Origin: Candidatus Zixiibacteriota bacterium
Lineage (GTDB): Bacteria > Zixibacteria > MSB-5A5 > SM1-73
NCBI GenBank assembly: GCA_022866585.1
Contig: JALHUP010000389.1
Coordinates: 1-7,149 of the forward strand
Length of the DNA: 7,149 nt
Reading direction: 5' to 3'
The position numbers and the translations under genes are program-made. The notes beneath the pieces are model-generated. The model ran no database searches and had not been told where the DNA came from. It was given only the letters and a program-made list of their open reading frames with translations. Below, piece by piece: positions 1 through 6,318 of this stretch (position 1 is the first letter of the stretch; each line of letters begins with the position of its first letter).

Positions 1-261
1 GACAAGCTAAGTCCTCAGGAATTAAAAAGGTTACTTCAAGCCATACAGAAGATTTTGAAAAAGGCAATCAGGGCCGGTGGATCATCTATCGAAAATTACT
101 ACAATGTAAATGGAGAAATTGGAAGCTTTCAGCTTCAACATCAAGTTTACGGCAGGGAAGGTCTCTCCTGTAAAAGATGTGGAACCAAAATCAAAAGGAT
201 CAAGATAAGCCAGAGATCAAGCTACTTCTGCCCCAGATGCCAGAAACAGATCAGAACCTGA
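1..261 (+). CDS. mutM: Formamidopyrimidine-DNA glycosylase, C-terminal part (5' end outside window)
   Basis: This is the last 86 codons of the Fpg/MutM base-excision repair enzyme, which removes oxidised purines such as 8-oxoguanine and nicks the abasic site. The frame is open from base 1, so the catalytic N-terminal Pro-Glu lies upstream of the window. What is visible is the end of the helix-two-turn-helix domain (AIRAGGSSIENYYNVNGEIG, then FQLQHQVYGREG) and the C-terminal zinc finger: CKRC, about 16 residues, then CPRC followed by Q, with the DNA-contacting Arg in the QRSSYFCPRCQ hairpin. Full-length family members are about 270-290 residues, so roughly two thirds of the gene is missing here. 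It ends 21 bp from the end of the converging methyltransferase-nuclease gene. The family call is secure; a Nei-type paralogue is less likely because of the GG(S/T)S-(I/L)-(E/R)-(N/D)Y signature. Confidence 0.93.
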   Translation, partial: DKLSPQELKRLLQAIQKILKKAIRAGGSSIENYYNVNGEIGSFQLQHQVYGREGLSCKRCGTKIKRIKISQRSSYFCPRCQKQIRT

Positions 262-282
262 TTTAGGCCAGGCTCTAGCTAT

Positions 283-1989
283 TTAGCTTCCTTCTTTTTC
301 TAATTCTTTATAAGTTGTTAATATGTTAGCCAACTCGGAGTTGATATTTACGGCTTCTTCTTCACCTTCTTTTGGTACTTTTAACGGGATTGAAGCTAAT
401 AAGGTGTTTCGTTTCTTGTCTTTTTTCTTTGTCTTCTTTAAATATATTATGGACATCTGAGCATTATTATTCTTGAATATGTGAGGTAAAGAGACAATTG
501 CATTAACTTGGCAATTTTTCATTGTCTCATCTCTGATGAACTGTAATTGCGCATTAGTGCAAAAACCGTCTGGAACTAACAAGCAGATTTTACCACGCTC
601 AGATTTAGTTAATTCCAAAGCTCTTTTTACAAAGGGCACCACATCCCAGAAAAAGCTTTCTATTTTATACTTCCTTCGGACAAAATTGGCGTTTGTGCCA
701 CTATACTCTTTATTGCCTGGTGGGTTACTTATTACTAAATCAAAGGTGCCTGCTTTAATCGACTTTTCTAGCCCTCTTTCTTCAGGCATTTGCGGTTTTT
801 TTAAGGTTTCTGAGTAAAGCCCATTATGTTGAAAGACATTAAATTCTTCTTTTAATTCAGGATAAAGCAAAGAGAGAAACGTCCTTGAAGTTGATACGGC
901 AAAGGGGTCTATATCGCAGGCAAAGAGATTTTTTCTAATGAAATCTTGGTAATTCCCGTTAGTTTTCTCTTTTACCCTTCCAATGACCTCACCTAAGAAA
1001 CCACCCGAACCACAAGCAAAATCAATGACTTTATCTTCTGCGTCAATTCCAACTAATTCCACCATAAATTTTATGACCTCAATCGGAGTGATATAGCGTC
1101 CAACGTCTTTTGCTTGAGGTTTCCTTTTCTTGCTTCCATTTTGTTGAATCATGTAGCTTACGCCATCGAAACTATCGCTTACGAATTCTCTGTAGGCGTA
1201 TGCTATTGTCGGTCTGGGCAGGGTCTTAAAATTATACCAAGGAATAACACTATTTACTTTTTTCTGAATTCTTGTAGGCAGATTATACTTTACAAAGGTT
1301 TTTGTTAGATCTGCGTTAGAAAGTAATGTTTGCAAAATGTCATTAAAGCAAAGAATACGCTCGTCCGGATGCTTGAATAATTTATAATCTTCGATTGAGC
1401 CAAAAAGGTCTTGTAAGAACTGAGAAGCTTGGGTAGAAGCTAAAACCTCGGGAGCTGTTACTTCTTTGACGATCGGAAAAGCAATTTGGCCCCTTTCAAC
1501 GATGGGGACTATGGATTTAAAGTTCCCGGCTTCTCTTAGTAAATCCCCCCACTCGAAAAAACCATCTAAAGCTTTTAGCTCTGGGGTAATGCCATCTGGG
1601 TTAATGACGATTTTGAAAAGCTGAGCCTTATTGCCAGCTAAAACTAATTGGAAGGGAACGGTTTGTTTTCTGACTACTCCCTTAGGAATCCCCTTAGGAA
1701 TCGGGTCGAAGTTGGTGGAGAAGAATTTAACTTGATCTTTAGCTTCGTCAAATTTCTTCGCGTGGTTTTTCCCCTCGACTGCTAAAATGGGGATATCGTT
1801 TACTAAAATCAGAAAGTCAGTTCGCTGTTCACCTAAGAAGGTTCTGATTGAGAATTGAGGATAACGAACTGAATTTTCCTGAGGAATGTCTAAAATATCT
1901 AAAAACGGCCAAACTACTTGGTGATAGTAGTCTTGTTCATTGTGACACTTTCTTTGAAGAAGTTTCTGGATTTCCCCGTTAAATTTCAT
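283..1989 (-). CDS. Restriction-modification fusion: N-terminal PD-(D/E)XK nuclease-like domain plus N6-adenine DNA methyltransferase (BcgI/type IIG-like)
   Basis: A 568-residue two-part protein. Residues about 15-130 resemble the HsdR N-terminal nuclease fold: RTDFLI supplies Asp58 and AVEGKN supplies Glu72 and Lys74, a PD-(D/E)XK pattern. Residues about 290-520 are a gamma-type N6-adenine methyltransferase like HsdM: motif X GRYITP (298-302 region), AdoMet motif I DFACGSGGF (323-331), CDIDP (358-362), motif IV at 421-425, then LLVPDGFCTNAQ and IVSLPHIF. No helicase motor is present, unlike type I HsdR. The layout matches the cutting subunit of BcgI-type enzymes, which use a separate S subunit. 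Motif IV reads SNPPGNK instead of NPP(Y/F)G, so the aromatic residue that stacks on the flipped adenine appears deleted; methylation activity is doubtful. The start lies 2 bp after the S gene stop with no good Shine-Dalgarno site, suggesting translational coupling. Confident for the two domains; enzymatic activity is inferred. Confidence 0.85.
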   Translation of the reverse strand: MKFNGEIQKLLQRKCHNEQDYYHQVVWPFLDILDIPQENSVRYPQFSIRTFLGEQRTDFLILVNDIPILAVEGKNHAKKFDEAKDQVKFFSTNFDPIPKGIPKGVVRKQTVPFQLVLAGNKAQLFKIVINPDGITPELKALDGFFEWGDLLREAGNFKSIVPIVERGQIAFPIVKEVTAPEVLASTQASQFLQDLFGSIEDYKLFKHPDERILCFNDILQTLLSNADLTKTFVKYNLPTRIQKKVNSVIPWYNFKTLPRPTIAYAYREFVSDSFDGVSYMIQQNGSKKRKPQAKDVGRYITPIEVIKFMVELVGIDAEDKVIDFACGSGGFLGEVIGRVKEKTNGNYQDFIRKNLFACDIDPFAVSTSRTFLSLLYPELKEEFNVFQHNGLYSETLKKPQMPEERGLEKSIKAGTFDLVISNPPGNKEYSGTNANFVRRKYKIESFFWDVVPFVKRALELTKSERGKICLLVPDGFCTNAQLQFIRDETMKNCQVNAIVSLPHIFKNNNAQMSIIYLKKTKKKDKKRNTLLASIPLKVPKEGEEEAVNINSELANILTTYKELEKEGS

Positions 1990-1991
1990 AT

Positions 1992-2747
1992 TTACTTATA
2001 GGTGCTGATTGATTCGCTCTTACCGAAGATTATGTCCTCGACTTGTGTCTTTAAATTCTCAAACTTGGTTTTTAGCAAATCATAAGCTTTTTGACCCACA
2101 CGAGGCGTATCATAAAATTCGTCTAACATCTTCGTATAACAAAGCTGAATAGAATCCTGAATAGACTTGGGAAATTGGGGGATAATCAAAGACTTCACTT
2201 CATCAAAACTAATGTTCGTCATGCCCGATACGCCGTGTTGTGTTCTTTCTATTATTTTTCTTCCGACATCAGTTGAAAAAAACATTGCTACTGTAGCGGG
2301 TGAGAATCCCTTTATCCTGATTACATCTATATGTTGACTAACGTTCATTTTGCCAAAGTCTCTATCTACATAAATGCAACGACCTAAAGAGGGCCACCCA
2401 CTATTTATAAAAAGGATATCGCCTTTTGCAACTCTGCTCCTTTTGGGATCATTATAGGTGTTCTCCTTAACCTTATCTTGATCCTTCTCGAAAACGATCT
2501 CTCCATAGTAGCCGACATTTCTGACCTGTAAATAAATGACCTTACCTTTAGAACTTAATTTTCGCTGACCTACTTGACCATAGGTAATAAATTTTATAAA
2601 CTTGCCAAGTTTCTCTACAGGGAACCTCTTCTCGAGTTGTTCAATTGCAGTTGTATATTTGGGATCCCAATAAGACGGATCAATTCTTCCACCTTCTAAC
2701 TTTGTCGTTAATACTATTGTTATCATCGAATAGAAATCTTTACCCAT
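1992..2747 (-). CDS. Half-length type I-style DNA specificity subunit (single target recognition domain)
   Basis: A 251-residue protein of the HsdS family, which gives sequence specificity to DNA methyltransferase/nuclease complexes. Family marks are the opening RIDPSYWDPKY (21-31), the recognition-domain core around GQVGQRK and RVAKGDILFINSG (106-117), NVSQHIDVIRI (135-145), and GVSGMTNISFDEVKSLIIPQ (172-191), which leads into a helical segment with heptad-like spacing (about 195-242). Full-length HsdS has two recognition domains in about 400-450 residues; here there is one, so the protein probably dimerises to read a split palindromic site, as known half-S proteins do. It sits 2 bp downstream of the free methyltransferase and 2 bp upstream of the fusion gene. 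The start at 2747 is supported by AGGA in the tail of the upstream gene, 7 nt before the ATG; a later Met at residue 8 has no such site. Family confident; dimerisation inferred. Confidence 0.85.
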   Translation of the reverse strand: MGKDFYSMITIVLTTKLEGGRIDPSYWDPKYTTAIEQLEKRFPVEKLGKFIKFITYGQVGQRKLSSKGKVIYLQVRNVGYYGEIVFEKDQDKVKENTYNDPKRSRVAKGDILFINSGWPSLGRCIYVDRDFGKMNVSQHIDVIRIKGFSPATVAMFFSTDVGRKIIERTQHGVSGMTNISFDEVKSLIIPQFPKSIQDSIQLCYTKMLDEFYDTPRVGQKAYDLLKTKFENLKTQVEDIIFGKSESISTYK

Positions 2748-2749
2748 CT

Positions 2750-3880
2750 CTATTTCCTCATTTTCTTTGCCGCATCTAAGACTTCTTCAAAATACTTCTC
2801 TAAATCTATATTGCTTCCATTTCCCTGATTGGGTGAGGTCAGAAGAACTTTCTTTCTTGCGGTCTCCTTAACAGTTTCACCGGTCTTGCGCTTCTTCATA
2901 AAAAGGATAGTGGTTTTAGCATTAGCTCCTGCGCCCGCAAAGACCTTGCGAGGAAGTGAGACTATAGCTAAGTGTCTTCCTTTTTGTAACATCCAATCTC
3001 TGAAGTACTGTGTCTGGGCGTTAGCAAATATTCCCTCAGGTAAAATAATGGCAATAATACCGCCAGGTTTAGCTAATTGCAGAAAACGTTCAGTGAATAA
3101 AATCTCTATGGGAAAATTTATCAAAACTTTAATATGCTTTGGAGAAAGTTGCACTTCGTTGGCGGCTTTCTTCCATACCTTGGTGGCTCTTAAAAGAAAA
3201 TCCGTTCTTTCTTTACCCGGAGGAAGGCTATAAATATTTTCAAACAAATATTGCTGTGTCTCTTCCGAATTGCCAATCTCATTTCTTGACCCCTGTATTT
3301 TCCACGATTCGTAGCTATCTTTTAGTGTGTTCGTTAGTCTGACGAGTTGGCTTTGACTTTTTGATAATGCTGGCGGATTGTTCAAAAATGACATGGGGTT
3401 TTCTTTAACTTTTTCTTTTATCTTTTCTTCCTCTCCAAAGAGATTAATGATTTTCTTTTCCTTTGCCGTATTGTTCTCCAACAACCTTGAGAGCTCTGCT
3501 AATCCGGTTCCCCCATACGGAGGATTCCCTATCACCAGATCGAAGGATTTTTTCTTTATACCGTCTTCTTCCTCGTCCATTAAACCATCACAAATATAGA
3601 GATGAAGTTTACCAAACACATTGAGCTTTCTCCATTCTTTTTCCACCATGGGATCTATGTCACAGCCGAAGAGATTGACTCGAGAGGTGATTTTATGCTC
3701 CAATGCATATTTTAGAAATATTCCTTCTCCGCAAGCTGGGTCAATTATCTTTATTAGTTTCTTGGTTCTCTTGGGCAAAAACAACTTCGCCATTTCATAC
3801 ATAAACGCCACTACATTTTCTGGCGTGAAGTATTGCCCCAACTCTTTTTTCTTTTGTTTTTCTGCTACCTGCGTAAGCAT
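2750..3880 (-). CDS. N6-adenine DNA methyltransferase (HsdM-like, free-standing)
   Basis: A 376-residue AdoMet-dependent DNA adenine methyltransferase. Motif X is GQYFTP (15-20), motif I is DPACGEGIF (47-55), an acidic CDID at 73-76 should hold the AdoMet ribose, and the catalytic motif IV is intact NPPY (119-122). Later blocks are GGIIAIILPEGIFANAQTQ (273-291) and IVSLPRKVF (306-314), which parallel the same blocks in the fused methyltransferase two genes downstream, so the two are paralogous domains. Between NPPY and GGIIAIILPEG there are about 150 residues, against about 40 in the fused protein; this extra, charged segment is unusual and may be a DNA- or partner-binding insert. It is the first gene of the operon. 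The ATG at 3880 lacks a clear Shine-Dalgarno site; an AAAGGA lies 8 nt before an in-frame ATT at about 3907, but the predicted transcript start overlaps it, so ATG is kept. The enzyme class is confident. Confidence 0.9.
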   Translation of the reverse strand: MLTQVAEKQKKKELGQYFTPENVVAFMYEMAKLFLPKRTKKLIKIIDPACGEGIFLKYALEHKITSRVNLFGCDIDPMVEKEWRKLNVFGKLHLYICDGLMDEEEDGIKKKSFDLVIGNPPYGGTGLAELSRLLENNTAKEKKIINLFGEEEKIKEKVKENPMSFLNNPPALSKSQSQLVRLTNTLKDSYESWKIQGSRNEIGNSEETQQYLFENIYSLPPGKERTDFLLRATKVWKKAANEVQLSPKHIKVLINFPIEILFTERFLQLAKPGGIIAIILPEGIFANAQTQYFRDWMLQKGRHLAIVSLPRKVFAGAGANAKTTILFMKKRKTGETVKETARKKVLLTSPNQGNGSNIDLEKYFEEVLDAAKKMRK

Positions 3881-3923
3881 ATCTTTAGAATGGGTTAAGC
3901 TTCTAATGTGTTCGTTCCTTTAG

Positions 3924-3951
3924 AATATAAATAATTCTTAAAAAGATTCAA
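3924..3951 (-). promoter_or_regulatory. Candidate sigma70-type promoter of the methyltransferase/specificity/nuclease operon
   Basis: Reading the minus strand, TTGAAT (3951-3946) is followed after 16 bp by TATATT (3929-3924), 4/6 and 5/6 matches to TTGACA and TATAAT. Transcription would start near 3917, giving a leader of about 37 nt before the ATG at 3880. The surrounding DNA is very AT-rich, so a chance match is possible. No other promoter is needed for the three genes, which are separated by 2 bp each. Confidence 0.5.
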
Positions 3952-3988
3952 ACAAAAAATAAAGGTGATGGGTTTTTGTTTTAATTTT

Positions 3989-4018
3989 GTCAAGCAGGTT
4001 TCGCCATGCTTGACCTAC
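3989..4018 (-). repeat. REP-like palindrome with 5' GTAG foot, downstream of rtcB
   Basis: On the minus strand GTAG (4018-4015) directly abuts a palindrome: GTCAAGCA (4014-4007) pairs perfectly with TGCTTGAC (3996-3989) around a short loop with two further G-C pairs. A GTAG tetranucleotide at the foot of an imperfect hairpin is the hallmark of REP sequences mobilised by RAYT (TnpA-REP) proteins. It follows the rtcB stop codon by about 7 bp. In the rtcB direction it is followed by an A-rich, not T-rich, tract, so it does not look like an intrinsic terminator, although the hairpin could still protect the 3' end of the transcript. Confidence 0.55.
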
Positions 4019-4024
4019 GCTTCC

Positions 4025-5470
4025 TTATCCTTTGATACTTCCCAAAGGTCTTAACTGCAGCACTTTTTTAGAGATGCCGAGGGCATCGACGGTATTCACC
4101 ACCTCGTCGATATTTTTATAAGCCAAGCCCGCTTCTTCAGCCAACCCGGACATGGAAACTGCCCGCACCACCATGCCCCTATCAGTCATCCTCTGCCTCA
4201 GTTCCGTTCCTCTAACTTTCCTTTTAGCTTCCATACGGGACATGACCCTTCCTGATCCGTGACAGGTTGATCCAAAGGTCATCTCACGGGCTTTCTGGGT
4301 TCCTGCCAGAAGATATGACCCGGTCTCCATAGAGCCTCCGACAATTACCGGCTGTCCGACCTTTCTATAGATTTCGGGGACGGCTGGGTCATTAGGTGGG
4401 AAGGAACGGGTGGCGCCTTTTCTGTGGACAATTACCTTTTTTTCTTCACCGTCTATATTGTGTTTCTCGATTTTGGCGATGTTGTGGGCTACATCATAGA
4501 TTATATGCATTCCCATATCCTTAGCATCCTTTTTGAAGACTTCAGCGAAACCTTCTCTGATCCTGTGGGTGATGACCTGCCTGTTGGCAAAGGCGGAATT
4601 AGCCGCACAGACCATGGCAGAAAAATAGTCCTGCCCTTCGGATGAGTTAAAGGGGGCACAGGCTAACTCTTTATCCAAAATCTTGATCCCATATTTTCTC
4701 ATGGCATCAAGAAATATTTGAAGATAGTCGGTGGCGATCTGGTGACCAAATCCGCGAGAGCCACAGTGCACCATAATAAAGATCTGATTTGGTTTTGAAA
4801 CTCCATAAACTTTTGCTATCTCTGGATCATAAATCTGATCGGTTAATCCCACTTGAATCTCCAGATAATGATTGCCTGATCCCAAAGTTCCTAACTGATC
4901 CATGCCTCGAGAAATCGCCTTTTGGCTTGCTTTAGAGGGATTAGCGCCCTGCATATGTCCGCTCTCCTCAATTCTTTCTCGGTCCTCTTGCCAGCCGTAT
5001 CCATTCTCAATGCACCAGTCCACCCCTTTGATCATAATCTCCCTAAAGGTGTTTGAGTTCAACTTGACGAATCCTTTGGATCCAACTCCAGCCGGCACCA
5101 ACTTAAAGAGGGTGTTCATTAAAAGTTCCATTTTTGGCTTAACCTCTTCCAGGGTGAGATCGGTTCGGATCAGTCTGACTCCGCAGTTGATGTCAAATCC
5201 TATTCCGCCTGGGGAGATCATTCCATCCTCAGTGGAAAAGGCGGCCACCCCACCGATGGGAAAGCCATAGCCCCAGTGTCCGTCCGGCATGCATAACGCA
5301 TGTTTTTGGATACCCGGAAGACAGGCAACATTTGTGATCTGCTCGAAGACCCCTTTATCCATGATTTGCATCAATTTTTCCGAAGCAAAAATTCTTGCCG
5401 GAACCCTCATTCCTTCTTTTTCTGTTTTGGGGATTTCCCAAACGCCCTCTTGGATTTTTTCCATCTGCAT
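4025..5470 (-). CDS. rtcB: RtcB RNA-splicing ligase
   Basis: RtcB joins RNA 2',3'-cyclic phosphate or 3'-phosphate ends to 5'-OH ends using GTP and Mn2+, acting in tRNA splicing in archaea and in RNA repair in bacteria. The 481-residue length is typical. Visible active-site residues are Asp93 and Cys96 in GGIGFDINCGVRL, His201 in GSGNHYLE, His235 in MVHCGSRGFGH, His329 in DVAHNIAK, and His404 in STCHGSGRVMSR, the residue that takes GMP. The protein ends with the family-typical LRPLGSIKG. No intein or insertion is seen. The start at 5470 is supported by GAGGTG at 5475-5480; the second Met two codons later is spaced less well. It lies downstream of archease on the same strand, separated by about 160 bp of repeat-rich DNA, so the two are probably cotranscribed. 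By spot count it is somewhat more GC-rich than the restriction-type operon beside it. Identification is secure. Confidence 0.98.
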   Translation of the reverse strand: MQMEKIQEGVWEIPKTEKEGMRVPARIFASEKLMQIMDKGVFEQITNVACLPGIQKHALCMPDGHWGYGFPIGGVAAFSTEDGMISPGGIGFDINCGVRLIRTDLTLEEVKPKMELLMNTLFKLVPAGVGSKGFVKLNSNTFREIMIKGVDWCIENGYGWQEDRERIEESGHMQGANPSKASQKAISRGMDQLGTLGSGNHYLEIQVGLTDQIYDPEIAKVYGVSKPNQIFIMVHCGSRGFGHQIATDYLQIFLDAMRKYGIKILDKELACAPFNSSEGQDYFSAMVCAANSAFANRQVITHRIREGFAEVFKKDAKDMGMHIIYDVAHNIAKIEKHNIDGEEKKVIVHRKGATRSFPPNDPAVPEIYRKVGQPVIVGGSMETGSYLLAGTQKAREMTFGSTCHGSGRVMSRMEAKRKVRGTELRQRMTDRGMVVRAVSMSGLAEEAGLAYKNIDEVVNTVDALGISKKVLQLRPLGSIKG

Positions 5471-5474
5471 GATA

Positions 5475-5480
5475 CACCTC
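5475..5480 (-). promoter_or_regulatory. Shine-Dalgarno site of rtcB
   Basis: GAGGTG on the minus strand stands 4 nt before the ATG at 5470 (6 nt from its GAGG core). It favours this ATG over the in-frame ATG at 5464. Confidence 0.7.
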
Positions 5481-5491
5481 GTTTTCTAAAA

Positions 5492-5583
5492 GAAGCTCGA
5501 AGTTCGTTTATCGTTGGCGAAACTCGTATCGAAACTCGATGCTCGAGGCTTGAAGCTCGGGAAATATCGGTTCGAGTTTCGAT
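5492..5583 (-). repeat. Repeat-rich leader between archease and rtcB
   Basis: The gap between the two genes is packed with variants of CGAAACTCG and GAAGCTCG. CGAAACTCG occurs at 5518-5526 and again at 5530-5538, and its inverse CGAGTTTCG at 5573-5581. The longest pair is a perfect 12-bp inverted repeat, 5528-5539 with 5572-5583, with a 32-nt loop that itself contains GCTCGAGG and GAAGCTCG; GAAGCTCG is also found at 5492-5499. In RNA this would fold into a long hairpin ahead of the rtcB ribosome binding site. It may be a degenerate interspersed repeat, or a spacer that sets rtcB translation relative to archease. An open frame crosses it on the minus strand but looks like repeat-derived chance. 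Confidence 0.55.
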
Positions 5584-5632
5584 CTTCGCTTTTTCCAGCA
5601 TCGCTACCGTCAAACCAGCTTCGAATCTCCCA

Positions 5633-6061
5633 TTAAGTATCTAAGATAACTTTAGCCGTCCATTTATTATCTGTTTTCTTCACCTCTAAAAGGTGATAGG
5701 TAACAGCTTTCACGTCAATCTTCACCTTGTGTTTTTCTGCATCGATCGGCTCACCCCAGACCGATGCTTGCAATTTATATCCATCTGGTTTTTCAATTTT
5801 GATTTCGTATTTGCTGAAAAGTGTCGCCTTTAGATCCTTCAAATAGATTAATTCCGCTAACCAATTAAACAACAGCCCCTCCAGATCCTCACTTTTAACC
5901 TCAATTTCTTCCTTCTTTTTTGCCTCCACAGTTTTAGTCTCTGCCATGACCTCGAAAGTAGCCTGAGCGCAGGCTTCGAATAATTCCTCTAAGCTTTCGC
6001 CTTCGGCCTCAAAAGCACTATCGGCAATGGCCACATCTTCTAAGAATTTATATTTTCCCAT
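5633..6061 (-). CDS. Archease, RtcB-activating protein
   Basis: Archease is a small metal-binding protein that speeds guanylylation of RtcB and lets it turn over many times. The 142-residue protein shows the family's core: FLEDVAIADSAFEAEG near the N-terminus, SLEELFEACA (23-32), a DLEGLLFNWLAELIYL helix (59-74), GEPIDAEKHK (103-112), KAVTYHLLEV (118-127), and a C-terminal VILDT in which Asp141 fits the conserved metal ligand. The N-terminal motif has two extra residues compared with the archaeal HTAD form, leaving Asp14 as the likely ligand. I chose the ATG at 6061 because homology begins there; an in-frame ATG at 6109 would add 16 Lys-rich residues unlike the family. The best Shine-Dalgarno match, AAAGGAG at 6077-6083, is 15 nt away, which is long. 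The position directly upstream of rtcB supports the function. No clear promoter was found upstream. Confidence 0.9.
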   Translation of the reverse strand: MGKYKFLEDVAIADSAFEAEGESLEELFEACAQATFEVMAETKTVEAKKKEEIEVKSEDLEGLLFNWLAELIYLKDLKATLFSKYEIKIEKPDGYKLQASVWGEPIDAEKHKVKIDVKAVTYHLLEVKKTDNKWTAKVILDT

Positions 6062-6241
6062 CTTTAAGAAGTTTCTCTCCTTTTTATGCCCACTTTTATA
6101 CGTCCCCATCTTTCTTTTTGTTTTTTCTCTTGGGGATTAATCCTTTTTTCCTATGGATTCGGAATTCGGGCTTTAACCCGCCGCCAAGAAAATCCATGCA
6201 AAGATTAGCATAGTGGCGTGTAACATAAATTCGTTCCCTAT

Positions 6242-6301
6242 TGTAGTTGCCTGATTTATCAGGCGTACTGGCGACAGTGCTCAATAAATTGAGCAACTAC
6301 A
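6242..6301. repeat. Head-to-head pair of REP-like hairpins (BIME-like element), cloverleaf fold
   Basis: Two REP-like units face each other. The plus-strand unit starts GTAGTTGC at 6243 and forms CCTGAT-TT-ATCAGG (6250-6263). The minus-strand unit starts GTAGTTGC at 6300 and forms GCTCAAT-TT-ATTGAGC (6294-6279). Their feet pair as a perfect 9-bp terminal inverted repeat, 6242-6250 with 6293-6301. Between them GTACTG-GCGA-CAGTGC (6265-6280) makes a third hairpin with a GNRA-type loop and one G-T pair. The whole 60 bp could fold as a three-armed cloverleaf. GTAG feet and inverted pairing are features of REP doublets mobilised by RAYT transposases. It lies about 180 bp upstream of archease, in its presumed leader or promoter zone. 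Confidence 0.7.
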
Positions 6302-6318
6302 TACACCCTGAACTTTTG

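Noticed and set aside
262..300. Possible terminator between mutM and the fusion gene (AGCTA-TT-TAGCT followed by pyrimidines)
   Set aside because: The stem is only 5 A/T-rich pairs and lies partly in the coding end of the converging gene; too weak to call.
3881..3921. Upstream ATT start for the free methyltransferase, placed after AAAGGA
   Set aside because: ATT starts are rare and the predicted transcription start overlaps the AAAGGA, so it would not be a usable ribosome binding site.
2829..3923. Several plus-strand open frames of 67-134 codons opposite the free methyltransferase
   Set aside because: They lie antisense to a gene with clear catalytic motifs and show no motifs of their own.
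3961..4014. Hairpin after rtcB as an intrinsic terminator
   Set aside because: In the rtcB direction it is followed by A-rich, not T-rich, sequence; the T-runs are on the wrong side.
5407..5613. Minus-strand open frame of 68 codons across the rtcB leader and start
   Set aside because: It overlaps the start of rtcB in another frame and its sequence comes from the CGAAACTCG repeats; no family resemblance.
4424..5644. Plus-strand open frames opposite rtcB
   Set aside because: Antisense shadows of a highly conserved gene.
6096..6296. Minus-strand open frame of 66 codons upstream of archease
   Set aside because: It begins inside the REP-like pair, overlaps the archease frame, is basic and low in complexity at its end, and has no ribosome binding site.
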